This document shows, piece by piece, positions 22,602 to 34,589 of a stretch of DNA of 64,000 bases. The notes under the pieces are model-generated. The model saw nothing but the letters and a program-made list of their open reading frames with translations. It had not been told where the DNA came from and did no database searches. The translations under genes and the position numbers were made by a program. How positions within the stretch are numbered: the stretch's first letter is position 1; the number at the start of each line of letters is the position of its first letter. The DNA is from Zopfochytrium polystomum (lineage: Eukaryota > Chytridiomycota > Chytridiomycetes > Chytridiales > Chytridiaceae): positions 1 through 64,000 of the forward strand of contig JAIVFJ010000054.1 of NCBI GenBank assembly GCA_025765615.1, written 5' to 3'.

Positions 22602-23821
22602 TCAACTCCACCTTCAATCCAGCTCCCTTTACGAATCCCTGCTTTCAACCAATGGATGTGCCCCTCCTCCCTGCTGACCTTGCTCATACCCACTCATCCT
22701 TGACCTTTGACACTGATGGCTCCCTTCGCGAGGAGGGCTTCATGGCTGGCTCTGTTGTTTGCCTTGAGCTTAACTTTGAATTTTCTTTTGCCCTCCCTCC
22801 ACTCTCTGCCTCTTCCACAACTGCTGAAATTGCTTCTCTCCTTGCTGCCCTCACCATTACTGCAAAGCTTTCCCTGCCCCTCACTTTTCGACTTGACAAT
22901 CTTGGAGTGATTCACACCTTTGAGAAACTCTTTCCCTCAAACTCCTTTAGTCCCCATCCTCACAGCGAGCTCAACACACCTCCTCTCTCTGATTCCCTCC
23001 ATTGTCATTTGCACACCACTTCCCACCCCACCCTTTGGGCATGCGTTGAAGCTGCTCTACAGTCTTGGATTGGCCCCCCTCCACAAGTTTCCTGGGTTTG
23101 TGGACACAACAGCGGCACTGGCAATGAACAAGCAGACAATCTGGCATCATCTGGTCCCTGGACTTCGGACCCAACTTCGTTACCAATCCTCTCACGACAG
23201 ATCCTCCCAGCCACCGCCTTCATCTCAAATACCCCGGTCTTGGGCCAACTTCGACGACAACTGCAACTCCTCACAGGTCTCTCTCACCATTTTGCACTTC
23301 TGAACACCTCAGCCTTTGCCCACATCACCCACAACCCTGACCTAGTTCAATGGGAAGCCACATTTCTTGTTCTCCACTCTGGAATTAAACCTTCTTCCCT
23401 CTTTGGCACCCTCCCTGGCTCTGCTCATCGCAAGTATTGACTTCAAATCCTCAGCAACACTTTGCCCACCCAAAAAGTTCTACACCAAAGTCACCCTCAA
23501 GTCTACCCTTATGGGCTCTGTTGTCAATGCCACCACGCTTTGGAAACCACAGAGCATGTCTGGCAATGCCCTGCAGCTGCTGACGCCATTACCAAGATTC
23601 GCAACACCTTTGCTGAAACTCTTTCTTCTTGTGTTCCTCCTGCACCTCATGGCTGCTCTCCTCCCCAAGCCCATCCCATTTACTGGCTCTCCCACCCAGA
23701 ATTTCTCTTTGATCATCAATCTTGTATCAATTTTTCCTCCCTCCTTCGTGGCTTCATCCCTCAATCCTTTTCTGACACCTTATTCTCACGTGATAACCCT
23801 ACTGCCCCTGTCCTTAAAACC
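22602..23821 (+). pseudogene. LINE (Tad-like) C-terminal end: RNase H and CCHC
   Basis: The open frame ending at 23,440 carries a non-LTR RNase H: FDTDGSLREEGFMAGSV (near 22,705), SSTTAEIASLLAAL (near 22,815), FRLDNLGVIHTFEKL (near 22,887) and VSWVCGHNSGTGNEQADN (near 23,090). After a TGA at 23,438 the reading continues in another frame. There, at about 23,510-23,570, it shows CCQCHHALETTEHVWQCP, a C2HC finger typical of LINE C-termini. Only this 3' end is present; no endonuclease or RT, and no poly(A) or simple-repeat tail before the copia-B LTR at 23,822. Confidence 0.75.
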
Positions 23822-24050
23822 TGAAAGAATTTGTTATGATGGCTGATTGATGGATTGGGCTGCTGTGGTGCACACTACTGAAGGTGGTGGTGGTGGGAGG
23901 TTGATCTTGGCTTCTGTCAGTCTTGTGTTTGTCTTTATACAAAACTGTAACAAGGACCATCACTTGCAAAATGCTGCAAGTCATCCTTGCAGAGCAGTAA
24001 CAGGTCAAAGCTCCTGCACACTGCTTACACCAAAAGACCCAAAACTGACA
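23822..24050 (-). repeat. Copia-B 3' LTR, 229 bp
   Basis: Minus strand, from TGTCAGTTTTGGGTC (24,050) to AATTCTTTCA (23,822). It is directly preceded by the polypurine tract CTTAGGGGGGAG (24,062-24,051), so it is the true 3' LTR of the copia-B element. Confidence 0.88.
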
Positions 24051-25620
24051 CTCCCCCCTAAGCTGTGGACAGGAGCAAAGGCTGGCACAGAGGAAAACCT
24101 TAAGCCATAGTCAACTTAAGGAAACTGTACACCAGAGAAAGAAGAATCACAAACACGTATGACAGGCCATCGGATGGCAGAACAGAAAGGACAGACCACA
24201 CTAACAAAAATGGATGGGGGCACATATTGAACTTCAGAGGTAAAAGAAAATGAGTCAAAGTAATGAAAAGGAACAAAGAAGAAAACAGCTTCACAGATAA
24301 GAAAAAATGAACCAGAGGAAAGAGAAGAAACAAAGGCCAATGCGACTCAAATGGTATTCACTGAGAGCAGCTGAGAGAGATTTTGTCATATAGTCTGCAG
24401 GCTGTTCTCCTCCAGCAATCCACTCAAGCCGTACTACTTTTTGTTCCACGAGTTCTCTAATATGATGATACTTTACAATGATATGCTTTGACCGATTGGT
24501 ATAAAGATCATTTGAACTGAGGTTGATCACACCGCTGTTGTCAGTGTAGATGACAAGAGGAGTTGGAGACAGAAGTTGAAGGGCTGAGTAGAGTTGGGAT
24601 AGTGCCTTAAGTTCTCGTCCCAGTTCAGACACAGCGAAGGCACCAAGGTGGGAAACTGCTGGGGCAAGGTCTGGCCGCGTGTGTGTTGCAAGGTAGTTGA
24701 TGCCGCCAAGGATTGCATGGTACAGTCTCTGGTTTGCAGCTGCTTCTTCGATCCCACGTGGCTGAAGATCGAGACTACTGGGAAGGGCAGTTACTGCAGT
24801 GCGGTTGATGATAGTGTTGGCATGGCGTTGAAGTAACTCCTTGATATAGGCTTTCTGGTGCAAGAAGATTCTGTCGTGGCAGTGTTCCAGTTGCATATTG
24901 AGGATGGTTTTGATCGTTCCTATTTCGCGGAGCTTGTAACGAGATTTTAGCAGTGTGATGGCAAAGGTGATCTCCCCAGAATCCCCAAAGAAACAAATAT
25001 CATCGACATAGATGGCAATGAAAATGACTTTTCCATCCACTTGACGGAAGAGGATACAGGGGTCTGCTGTGCTTTGCTGATATCCATTCGACTTCAGGTG
25101 GCCAATCAGTTCTTGGTACCAACATCGGCCAGCTTGCTTGATCAGACTTTGCCATCACTGCGGTAGCTGTCTGGCTGCTCCATGTAAATGGGCAGATCGA
25201 GCATGCTGTTTAGGTACACATTGCTGATGTCGACAATAGCAGTGTGCCAGTTGTTTGCAGCCGCCATGGCAATGAGCCAACGAAGACTGTTGATTCAGAC
25301 AACAGGAGAGTGAGTATTCCAAAAATCAATGCCATGACGTTGTGTGAAGCCCTTAGCTACGAGCCGTGCATAGAAGCACTCAATGCTGCTGACTTCACAA
25401 AGTTTGACCTTGTAGACCCATTTGTTCCAGATTAAGTTGACATTGGTGGGTTGTTCAATAACTCAAAGGCGGTCTGCACATATACGAGGGTCTGGGCAGG
25501 GTGTGCTTGTCAAACACAGTTGATCTGAATGTGTACACTTTGCAGAGTTGTCAGATGGTGGTGACAGCTGACGTGGTTCTGATGGAATTTCGCCTGGTTT
25601 AAAGTGTTATGTTTGTTTTG
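24051..25620 (-). pseudogene. Copia-B pol 3' half (RT and RNase H), decayed
   Basis: Minus strand. The linker to RT starts near 25,600. RT follows with WNKWVYKVKL, ARLVAKGFTQRHGIDF, and after a frameshift and a TGA, FIAIYVDDICFFG (near 25,010). RNase H follows with LATHTRPDLAPAVSHLGAF, which joins directly to AVSELGRELKALSQL (near 24,640), so the middle of RNase H is deleted. It ends PADYMTKSLSAAL (near 24,390). The YVDD box is intact. Positions 24,572-25,620 recur in inverse orientation at 61,160-62,209. Confidence 0.85.
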
Positions 25621-26921
25621 TGGTTGTAGAGAAATAGAATCTACTTGTGATGGTTTTAACTTTAAGAAACTTTAGGGAAAATTAGTTCAGATTTTCTAAG
25701 ATACCCTGCACACAAAAGAAAGCATGAGAGAAAACTCTGCACAGGTGAGCCTTCTGCACGATGCTGGTCTGGGCTCCCCCCAGTACCCTATGAGGCGAGG
25801 CGACCACTCCCCCATACACAGCTTTCCCTCAACACTTTCCCCTGCGTCTCGCCTGGGCACATCAGGAGAATAACTGTCTCCTGGTTGGTACTCCTTGCGG
25901 AATGGGCTCCCTGCTCAGGACTCCACCTACTCTGACACAGGTCCGGGCCACACTAGCCTACAAGCTGGGACTTCGGTGTTCGTGGGCCTTTGGTTGATTT
26001 TACATTGCGGTCTGCCACATCAGCCCGGCCTTCCACAGTCATGCCTATAGTGCTCCCAGTAAGGCCCACTGGGGTGACGTTAATTGCAGTAGCACAGAAT
26101 CCAACCCATTGTGCCGTCACCTCAAACACCAGAGCTGTACACCGTTATCCAATTCACTTTCGCTGTGGATTACCATGTGGTTGATACTTTTTACCAATTC
26201 CAGTTTAACTTCGTTCAATTCTGATTGCTGAAGTTGAATGTTGACTGAATGGAGGAAGTTGTAATTCCAGCTTCCTTCCTGTGCTGTGCAATCTGAGCAA
26301 TGCAACAGGCATTTCCGGAATCAGGGATTGCACCAATCACTGCATTTCTAAAAGTGAGATAAAAACTGAGCTCACCAGAGATTGCACCAATCATTGGATT
26401 TCTAAAAAACAAGGAAAAAAGCGGCTTGTTTCCCAAACAAGCTTCCTGATTTGGAAACAACCAAACCAATTTACAAGCAACTGTTTCTCAAACAAGCTGT
26501 AAATTGGTTCTTGATGGTACTCAGACCAGGGTGGTGCACAGCCCAAGATGGTACTCAGCCCTGGTTGGTACTCAGCCCTGAATGGGTACTGAGCCCAGGC
26601 TGGGGGTTGGTCCTCAGCCTGTTTTATCTCATTTCTGTGGCCTGCTCTGCTCCCTCTGTTTTTTGATGGCTCCAACCTGCAGGTATAGAAAAGCAGCAAC
26701 CTCTCACAGATCAAAAAAAGGAATCCAACCCCCTCCTTGCTGCTTTGACAGAATCCATTGCAAAACAAGCCAATCTCTCTTTCTCCATTTGCTCTCTTCC
26801 ATCTCTGCCCACTCACTCCTCTCCCCTCTCTCCATCCTCTCACTCCTCTCCCTTTTTCATCATCACTGCTCTCTCTCTCTCTCTCTCTTCATCCCCACAC
26901 ACACCAAGTCCCTCCAGTCCT
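24572..26921. repeat. Left arm of a 2.35-2.52-kb inverted duplication
   Basis: Reverse complement of 59,691-62,209, apparently identical over long stretches checked by eye (for example 25,241-25,440 versus 61,331-61,530). It includes copia-B RT, an unidentified 25,625-26,253 segment and a truncated copia-A LTR with the same internal junctions. The minisatellite at 60,015-60,270 is longer in the other arm. Confidence 0.9.
25621..26253. other. Unidentified spacer within the duplicated composite
   Basis: No coding domain seen. It is GC-rich around 25,775-25,860. It is shared with 60,567-61,190 in inverse orientation and lies between copia-B RT and the copia-A LTR fragment. Confidence 0.5.
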
Positions 26922-26934
26922 GGGTGGGATTTCA
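26254..26934 (+). repeat. Copia-A 5' LTR, truncated at its start
   Basis: Matches the last 680 or so bases of the 1,238-bp LTR, ending GGGATTTCA at 26,934. The first half, with promoter-proximal sequence and most of the 20-bp minisatellite, is missing. Confidence 0.85.
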
Positions 26935-27150
26935 TCACAAAGCTACCTACAAGCCGTCAGCCACACTTGTACGCTCGAACAGGGCCCTGCTGCTCTTACA
27001 AGATTAGGGTTTCTGACTCTAAACAAGACCAACCTGTCTGTGAGCACCGGCTCACCAGCTACTTTAAGGCAACAAAGGGCTCTTGGCTCTCTACAAGAAA
27101 AGGGCTACCGCTCTAAACAAGTCCACTGGTCCACCAAGCCGCTACCTTGC

Positions 27151-28214
27151 ATGTCTTCTTCAACCCCCAAGGCTGTCTGCTTCTTTTCTTACAGCTACCA
27201 GGCTTGGGAACAGAATGTGGAAGAAGTCATCAAGCCGGTCATGGCATACAATCTTGTTGCCAGCGTCCTCAAGCCTGATTACTTCGGTACGTTCAACAAG
27301 CACTGCATCAAGGTCGGCATCGGCGCTGCTCCTCCCAGCATTGGTTCTCCCCATGAATCCTCAGCAACGGCAGAGGCCAAGGCTGTGTACAGTGAGATGT
27401 ACTGTCTGCACCATGCTGCCCTTGACAAGTATCACACTGGTAGACACCAAGAACACAAGACCTACCGGGAGCTTGAGGCCCAACATGACAAGGCGGTTGC
27501 TACCCTTGACTCCTGCTCACGCATTGAGGATGTGCGCTCCATGAATGCAGCAAACATCACCAACTGTGCTGACTGGTACAAGTGGCTCAATGACAAGTAC
27601 GCCCTGCAGGACCACACTGGTTCACAGCAGGACAAGTGGCTTGCGACTTACAGTTGTTTGGCAAAACCCAGAGACTCTGGCCCTGCAGTCCAGGAGTGGT
27701 ACACCACTCTGACCACACTGGTCACGGATTGGCTGAAGCATTTCAAATGTACTGCCACCACTTGCAGGGGTATGACAAACATCCTGCGTTCTGCCATCAT
27801 CCACAAAGCAAGGGAAACGCTGCCTGGACATGAAATCTTCTCTGGCATTCGTCAAAATCTTCTCAAGGGGCTGTCAGGCTACGCCACACCAGCGATCTTG
27901 TCAAGGAGTTGACAAACTGCCACACGCTGTATCAGCAAAGCAAAGAGAAGAACAGCAGACACTCTGCTCACCATGGCACTTCTGAGATGGAAACAGCTGC
28001 TTCAGCAAAGACCTCAGTGGCAACCAAGAAGCGCAAGATCGGTGAGGCACTCAACGGCAAGCCTACTTGTGACCTTCATGGAATCTGGGTCTCGCACTCT
28101 CGCAAGGAATGCCTCAAGTTCCCTCACGGGAAGTCAGAGCCAGCTCGCCCTGCAAAGAAGGCCAAGGGCAAAGCAGCCTGCACACGCCAAAGAAGCCAAG
28201 GCCACACCAGCTGA
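27151..28214 (+). pseudogene. Copia-A gag, one frameshift
   Basis: ATG at 27,151; 254 codons to a stop at 27,912. The likely continuation is in another frame from about 27,890 to 28,214, so a frameshift lies near 27,890. The second piece has a basic stretch KKRKIGEAL and a variant zinc knuckle CDLHGIWVSHSRKEC (C-x2-H-x5-H-x4-C, near 28,068). Gag would package element RNA. The start corresponds to the ATG at 63-61 in the opposite copy. Confidence 0.75.
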
Positions 28215-29284
28215 TTCCAAGAAAGCTACTGAGACTGCCAAGATTGCATGTGAGGTGGCCACTAAAGAACACCACCAAGCCTCTTGCACAGCCTTTGAGG
28301 ACTCTCCTCCCCACAAATGCTACAGGATGGATACTCCACCACCACCTCCTGAAGCAGAAGACGTCGAAATGTTGGAGTTCAGTACTGAGGGTGCTGCGCG
28401 CTTTGCAGACACTTCAGCTCTAGACGACTTCCTTTCAGTAGAAAGGGCACTTGCGGCATGGGAGTTTGAAATTGGATCATGCCAGGCCGTTGAGGTGGAG
28501 GAGGAATTTGAAGTGGAGCTCACAGTTACACTTCTTGACGGCAGAATGGATCCAGACTGGATCACTGACAACATTGTCTCAAACGTCAGCTACAAAGTGA
28601 TGTACGAATCTGGGCGTTTCCTCTACCGCAACATCACCTACCGCCGCATCTACGAGACTGCGCTGATGGCAAGACTTGCTGGCAGCAACCCACACCAGGT
28701 CATCCTTGACTCTGGGGCTTCCAGGACAATGTCGCCTTGTGAAGAGCACTTCACAAACTTGCGGCCCACCTCCCAGCAGATCAAAACAGCTGACAGCTTT
28801 GCAACTGCCACTGGAGTGGGCGACTTCACCCTGTTTGTTAACGGAAGAGCTCTCGTCATGAGGAACTCGCTCTATGTGCCAGAGTTCTCAGACACTCTAC
28901 TCTCGGTTCAGCAAATCGTGCGGCAGACAGGTCACAACGTGACTTTCACAGCAGAAATTGCATCCTCAGGTACATGGTTCAGACTTTACCATTGCTCACA
29001 GGGACACAGGGAATGTCTATGTTGTGGACCCTTCTCTTCTGACAGGACATACTGGTCTCGACAGGGCAGAACTTGGAAGGGACGCGCCGACTCCTTCGGG
29101 GGACGCCCCAGGTGAGTCGCAACAGCAAACTGCTCCTTTGCAAACTGCAACACCAACTTTAAGCCAAACTGACCCAGACCCTTTACCAAACCCTCAGAAC
29201 ATTGAAGCAGTCCGAGCTCTTCACAAGAAATTTGATCACCTGTCTTTATCTTCTTTGAAGCACTTGGTCAAATCTGAATGAAGT
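28215..29284 (+). pseudogene. Copia-A protease and pre-integrase region
   Basis: The frame of 27,973-29,115 carries an acidic region and the aspartic protease signature VILDSGASRTMSPCEEHF (near 28,702). Another frame then gives NIEAVRALHKKFDHLSLSSL (29,200-29,259), the GAG-pre-integrase HxxxxH region, before a stop at 29,279-29,281. At least one frameshift separates the two. Confidence 0.75.
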
Positions 29285-29685
29285 TGGTCATTCATTTTTC
29301 CTCATTCATGACATTCCCTGCGTGACATGTGATGTTGGGAAATTGAAAGCTTCGCCTATCCACCCCACTTCCAGACAAAACACCACACTGCTTGGTCGTT
29401 TACACACTGATGCTGTCCCACTGCCCGCACGTGGACACCATGGTGAAAAACATTGGCAACTGGTCGTGGAAGAGTCAACTTGTTGGCTTGACATTGAGTT
29501 CCTCAGCTCTTTGTCCGACGCACCCACTAGATTCCGGTCTACGATTGAAAGGTTTGAACAACAACATGGCAAACATATCACATCTGTGCGCTGTGACAGG
29601 GGGAAATCTTCAAAGATGGAGAATTCAAAACTTGGGCCAATACTCAGCATCCTCCTATTGTTTTAGAACCTAGTCCTGCATTCAC
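29285..29685 (+). pseudogene. Copia-A integrase, C-terminal half deleted
   Basis: Frame 29,322-29,666 gives CDVGKLKASPI, LGRLHTDAVPLPA (first catalytic Asp region, near 29,392) and HITSVRCDRGK (second Asp region, near 29,577). The third acidic residue and the rest of the integrase are missing; within about 100 bp the sequence has changed to the start of the RT polyprotein segment. Confidence 0.7.
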
Positions 29686-29689
29686 CAAG

Positions 29690-31614
29690 GAATTTAATGG
29701 GCTGAACAGAGAGGATCCCCTACGGGACTTACCACCACTCCCTGCTTCGCATAAAGAGGCCATGCGTTCTCCTTTTGCAAAGTATTGGAAGGCAGCTCAA
29801 CTCTCAGAGATCAATTCGATCACGTCAAAGCACGTCTGGGACCTAGTGGCTCGACCTAAAGGGCGTAAGATACTCAAGCCCAAATGGGTTTTTGCCTACA
29901 AGTTTGACAGTGAAGGGTACCTTGAATGCTTCAAGGCCTTCAAGGCCCGACTGGTTGGTCAGGGTTACACTGAGATCTTTGGTCAGGACTACAATGAGAC
30001 CTTCTCCCCTGTCGTCCACAGCTCCTCCATAAGGGCAATCCTTGCTATCTCGTTGCTGTTTGACCTCATACTTGCAGGCCTTGATGTCGAAACCGCATAC
30101 TTGAACGCCAAACTGGACATTGAAAACTTCATGGAACAACCAGAAGGCTTTGAGGTAAGTGGTGCAGACGGGATACTTCTTGTCTGTTTACTCAGGAAGA
30201 GTCTGTACGGACTGCACCAGTCTGGTCGACAGTGGTACAAAACAATCTGCAACTTCCTCGTAGAAATTGGATTTACGCAATTAAAGACTGACCACTGTGA
30301 CTTTGTGCAAAGGCACCCTGATGGAAAGGTCAAGACCATCATCACTCTATACGTAGATGACATCCTCATCTTCAGTCACACTGAAGAAGAAATTGCCAAA
30401 ATTCTTTCTCTGATCAAATCAAAGTTCAAAATCTGCGAGGACTTCAACCCAAAAGTTGCTGTTGGCATCCAAGTTGAGAAAATCAAAGATGGAATCTTTA
30501 TTGGACAGAAAAACTACACACAGCATGTCTTGGAGGAAGCAAACTACTGGTGTGACGATGAAGGCTTACCTGTCAAAATCAAAGCAACTCCCATGTCCAC
30601 AACATGGATACACGATGTGGACTCTGGAAAACTTCCACAAAAAGAGTCAGAACACTTCCGAAGCACACTCATGCAACTTGCTTACCTTGCAAACTTGACG
30701 CGCCCTGACATTGCGTATGCTGTGAATACACTTGCACAATACCAGTCCGCTCCAACCCATTCAGATTCCCTTGCGCTTGACAGATTGCTGCGATATGTCC
30801 GCGCTACCTGGGATCATGGACTTTTCTACCAGAAGGGAGACTCCCAGATGACATGCATCACCAATGCAACACTCCCAGAGGTAGAGAAAGCTGCGGGTAT
30901 TTCTTACCCAGAGTGGGATGAACCACATGGCTACGCTGATGCCAGCTATGCTGAAGAGGATGGACGCAAGTCGAGGTCAGGGCATGTGTTCATGCTTTGC
31001 GGGGGTGCTATTACATGGTACAGCAAGAAACAAACAGTTGTCGCTTTGTCCTCAACTGAGACGGATTACTTCTCCCTTACTGAGGCCATCAAAGAGACAA
31101 TCTGGCTACGAATGCTCTTCCAGGAGCTGGGTATGGATTTAAATAAGCCCACTACTGTTTATGAAGACAATCGTTCAACCATAGCTATTGCTATGAATCC
31201 AATGCACCATGGTCGGGTCAAACACTTTGACGTGAGGTTGCATTTCATTCGGGACCACTTGGAGAAAAAGGAGGTTCAACTCATTCATTGCCCAACGGAC
31301 ATGATGATTGCTGACTTTCTCACCAAAGCTCTTCCCGCAGCTCAACATGCAAGCAAAGCTTGCATCACTGATGGGAATTTGCAGTCTCGCCGACCTCCAA
31401 GGTGTAAGTGTGGTGCCCACGCTCAAATCAGCACAACGCTTAGTCTAAAGGCTCTCTCTCTGGCTTCTCCAGCTACACTTGTGGGTTCATGCAGGTTTTC
31501 ACAAGTGTACGGGGGTACAAGGGTGTGTTCGAGACCCACTGCTTGGCTGGCATTGTTGGACAGCCATGTACTCCAGGAGAAACAGTTGCCCCCTCTCTTT
31601 CTATTGCGAGGGTG
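29690..31614 (+). CDS. Copia-A reverse transcriptase-RNase H, open frame
   Basis: An uninterrupted frame runs from about 29,690 through the 3' LTR boundary (stop at 31,748). RT: WVFAYKFDSEGYLECFKA, ARLVGQGYTEIFGQDYNE, then DVETAYLNAKLDIENFMEQP (near 30,085) and the catalytic YVDDILIFS (near 30,351). RNase H: GYADASYAEEDGRKSRSGHV (near 30,931), VALSSTETDYFSLTEA, NPMHHGRVKHFDVRLHFIRD and MIADFLTKALP. It shows no RT stop, but the upstream frameshifts mean it is not translated as a full polyprotein from this copy. It could still be expressed as an isolated ORF. The natural start is unknown because it is normally cleaved from Pol. Confidence 0.85.
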
Positions 31615-32378
31615 TGTTGAGATTCGACCCACGGGGTACACTACACCCGTTACTGATGATCCCTTTGAGAACTCCATCCAATCACATTGGATGGGGTGTT
31701 TGACGGGCTCAGTAGATTCAATACTTGAATGGGGCGCTCAGAAGGGCTAATCTGTTCTCAATAAAAAGAGATAGGCAAAGGCGGCTGTTGTTCTAGCTTT
31801 GTTCATCCTACCAGTAGGAACAATGCAATTAGAACATGCACAAAAACGCTCAAACTACGCACTCTGCACATGTAACACAGCACAGCAAGTATGCAGAAGC
31901 AGTGTTCGACTGCCCCATGCTCTGGAATTCCGCTCTCTGCACCGGAATTCCGCTCCCTGATCTGGAATTCCGCTCTCTGCTTCGGAATTCCGCTCTTTGA
32001 TCTGGAATTCCAGCTTCCCTCCTGTGCTGTGCAATCTGAGCAATGCAACAGGCATTTCCGGAATCAGGGATTGCACCAATCACTGCATTTCTAAAAGTGA
32101 GATAAAAACTGAGCTCACCAGAGATTGCTCCAATCATTGGATTTCTAAAAACAAGGAAAAAAGCGGCTTGTTTCCCAAACAAGCTTCCTGATTTGGAAAC
32201 AACCAAACCAATTTACAAGCAACTGTTTTCTCAAACAAGCTGTAAATTGGTTCTTGATGGTACTCAGACCAGGGTGGTGCACAGCCCAAGATGGTACTCA
32301 GCCCTGGTTGGTACTCAGCCCTGAGTGATGCCCAGCCCTGGGTGGTACTCAGCCCTGAATGGGTACTGAGCCCAGGCT
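31615..32378 (+). repeat. Copia-A 3' LTR, right-truncated
   Basis: Starts TGTTGAGATTCGACCC and follows the LTR to GGGTACTGAGCCCAGGCTGA, where it stops abruptly at 32,378. It retains about five 20-bp GGAATTCC units (31,922-32,010). Confidence 0.9.
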
Positions 32379-33627
32379 GAACCCCTTTACAACCTCCACA
32401 GCGCCGTTGCCGCTTTTCGCCTCGGACCGACCAGCCGACACGCCGCTTTCACCACCACCCCCGTCTGGATTGAGCGGCGGAGTTGCCGGCCTCCATAATC
32501 TTCAGGTAGTCAAACAGACCAGAGATGTCTGTGATGGTGCTGTCATCAATCTTGCCCATGAAGTGGTTGACTTGGGGAAACCAGTATTTGTTGTTCTTGA
32601 AACTTTGGTTTAGTACATGGACAGCAGAACAAAAACTTAGGGTTATGTCAATCTGGTCACACAAGTTGATTGGAGTGAGTTCCTGTGCACGCTGTAGGGA
32701 TGCAGAGTGCATCTCAAATTTCTGCTGGAAGTCCACGATTCGTTCTTCTCTCCAATGCATAGTTTCTTGACCTTGCCAATAAGGTTCATAACCTGTGCAG
32801 GGTCGACACAGCCAATTTTGCGCTTGAGTTCGGCGAGGGCCTTGAAGACAAAGTAAATGCTGCTAATCTTTTGCTTGAGGTTTTCGCCAACATGACCCTG
32901 AATGTGCATCATGGCCAGCTTGTTTTGTGCGTATGTTCCAGGAAAGACAGTTCCATTGTCGCTGAAGATTCAGTAGCCAACATGCTGTGGGTGATTGGGT
33001 ACATGCACTGGGAGGATACACATGACATCTGATTGCTCCACATGGCAGAGTGCTGCAGCTGTCCAGTTGACAAAGCCGGGCCAGCTGCAGCAGCAGCTCT
33101 GCTGTCACCACAGAGTCAACCATGTCCAGGAAGGGGAAGGAACACGAAATACCCCGAAACAAACACCAGAACTTCAACCACACACACAAACCATCGATGA
33201 CGAACTGTGGAGAGCGCAGGACGCAGCTGGAGAGGCACTTGACTGTCAGTTCCAGGAGGCAGAGGATCAACATGCGTCAGAAATCGTTGTGCACAGGCTT
33301 CGGGCCAAGAACAAAGACCCAGTACAAACAAGACGCATAGTCATATCTGAACTAGACTTGGATAACGGGTTTATGACATCTCCACTGTGACGAGCAATTG
33401 GAAATCGACAAAGATGTAATTGACATTGAGGGAAAAATTGACGGCAGGGACTTCGCCTCGCAGTTACAAGCCGAAAATGTTAAGCCAGCTCGTTCTCAGA
33501 GGCCTGGATCGGACTTCCAGGAAGAACCAGAACTCAGCAGCAGCCAGTCGTTTACAGCAACCAAAATGACAAGCAATTCGCCATCCAGCGTCAGGGGGAG
33601 CTGTATGACAAGTTTGAAGATCTGCTG
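32379..33627. other. Unidentified region with possible broken minus-strand gene
   Basis: Minus-strand frames 32,912-32,760 (MMHIQGHVGENLKQKISSI, then VFKALAELKRKIG and DPAQVMNLIGKVKK) and 32,760-32,449 (RIVDFQQKFEMHSASL, NHFMGKIDDSTITDISG) look like one protein split by a frameshift near 32,765. The composition is protein-like but I recognise no family. A plus-strand frame at 32,995-33,390 has no domain either. Confidence 0.3.
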
Positions 33628-34589
33628 ATGTCTCTGTTTCTATTGCCCTTGTCCTCAGAAGCAACAAGACACACTGTCCAATCCAGACCTGAATCGAATG
33701 ACGACTTTATGCTGGGAGGAGGCCAAAGATGTAGACACTGCTGCCCGTTGTCATCACAAGGAGCTGCTGAAGAGGCAGTTTTACCTGCAGCGAGCAGCAG
33801 TACCGCACACACCCCAGCAGGCAGGCAAGGTCCAGCTCCAGCAACATCAGGCACAAAGACACCCAGAGCACCGAAGCACAGCGTGGATGTACGCCTTGCC
33901 TGCTTTAACATAATGAAACGGCGAGAAGGGGACAAAGCATGTCAAGTCGCACAGTTGGTGTCTGAGGGGACTGGAACATGGGGCAGCTATAAGCCAAGAG
34001 AACGTTTGTTTTTTTTTTTTTCGGTTCTTGGTTCTTTTTTTGTTCCAACAGAGCAGCATAGCCACTTAGCCAGCTATTTGATTTTTTTTTTTTTCTTGTC
34101 GCAAACTCAATTTTCTCTGCAGATTGCCCAACGTGCTTGAAAAAGGGCTTTCCTCACGAAAGATCACGTTGCCAAGACAAGCAGTGATTGCCTTCAGAAC
34201 CTGAGGAGCTGTACGCACAAACACTTCTGTTTTCTTTTCATTTATTTTTTTTACAGTGTGGGATAACAAACTTTGACTGCAAACACCTGCACCAAGGCTT
34301 TTTTGGCCAGATCTCAACATCACTGCAACCAGATTGGCAAGGAGAATTGAGTAACGTTGAGACTTGTGATGATACTTGCTGATTGCTGGAGGAGTATCGC
34401 AAATACCAAATTTGGTGCTCATCAGAATTTGGCATACATGGTAAAAAATGAAAAAAAGGCGGAAAAATTTTCCCTGTTGGCTCCTTTAATTATAGATTTT
34501 TTTTAAGTTTGGAAACAGAAAGAGAGTGGTTTTTTGGACTAGAATGGCTTAGAGACTGGGGGGGTTTTTTGCAGTTTTGAGATTTGGTC
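33628..34589. other. No recognised gene; T-rich tracts
   Basis: Contains poly(T) runs near 34,009-34,021 and 34,083-34,094. The open frame at 33,628-34,140 runs into them and has no domain. Confidence 0.4.

Larger units (their letters stand above)
26935..31614 (+). mobile_element. Copia-A retrotransposon internal region
   Basis: Leader 26,935-27,150, gag 27,151 to about 28,210, protease about 28,690-28,900, pre-integrase and part of integrase about 29,190-29,640, RT-RNase H about 29,690-31,420. A purine-rich GCGAGGGTG precedes the 3' LTR at 31,615. No initiator-Met-type primer-binding site follows the 5' LTR, where the sequence is TCACAAAGCTACC. Several frameshifts and an integrase deletion make it non-autonomous. 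Confidence 0.9.

Noticed and set aside
26935..26955. tRNA-type primer-binding site after the copia-A 5' LTR
   Set aside because: TCACAAAGCTACCTACAAG does not match initiator Met-tRNA or another tRNA end that I can name; no PBS is annotated.
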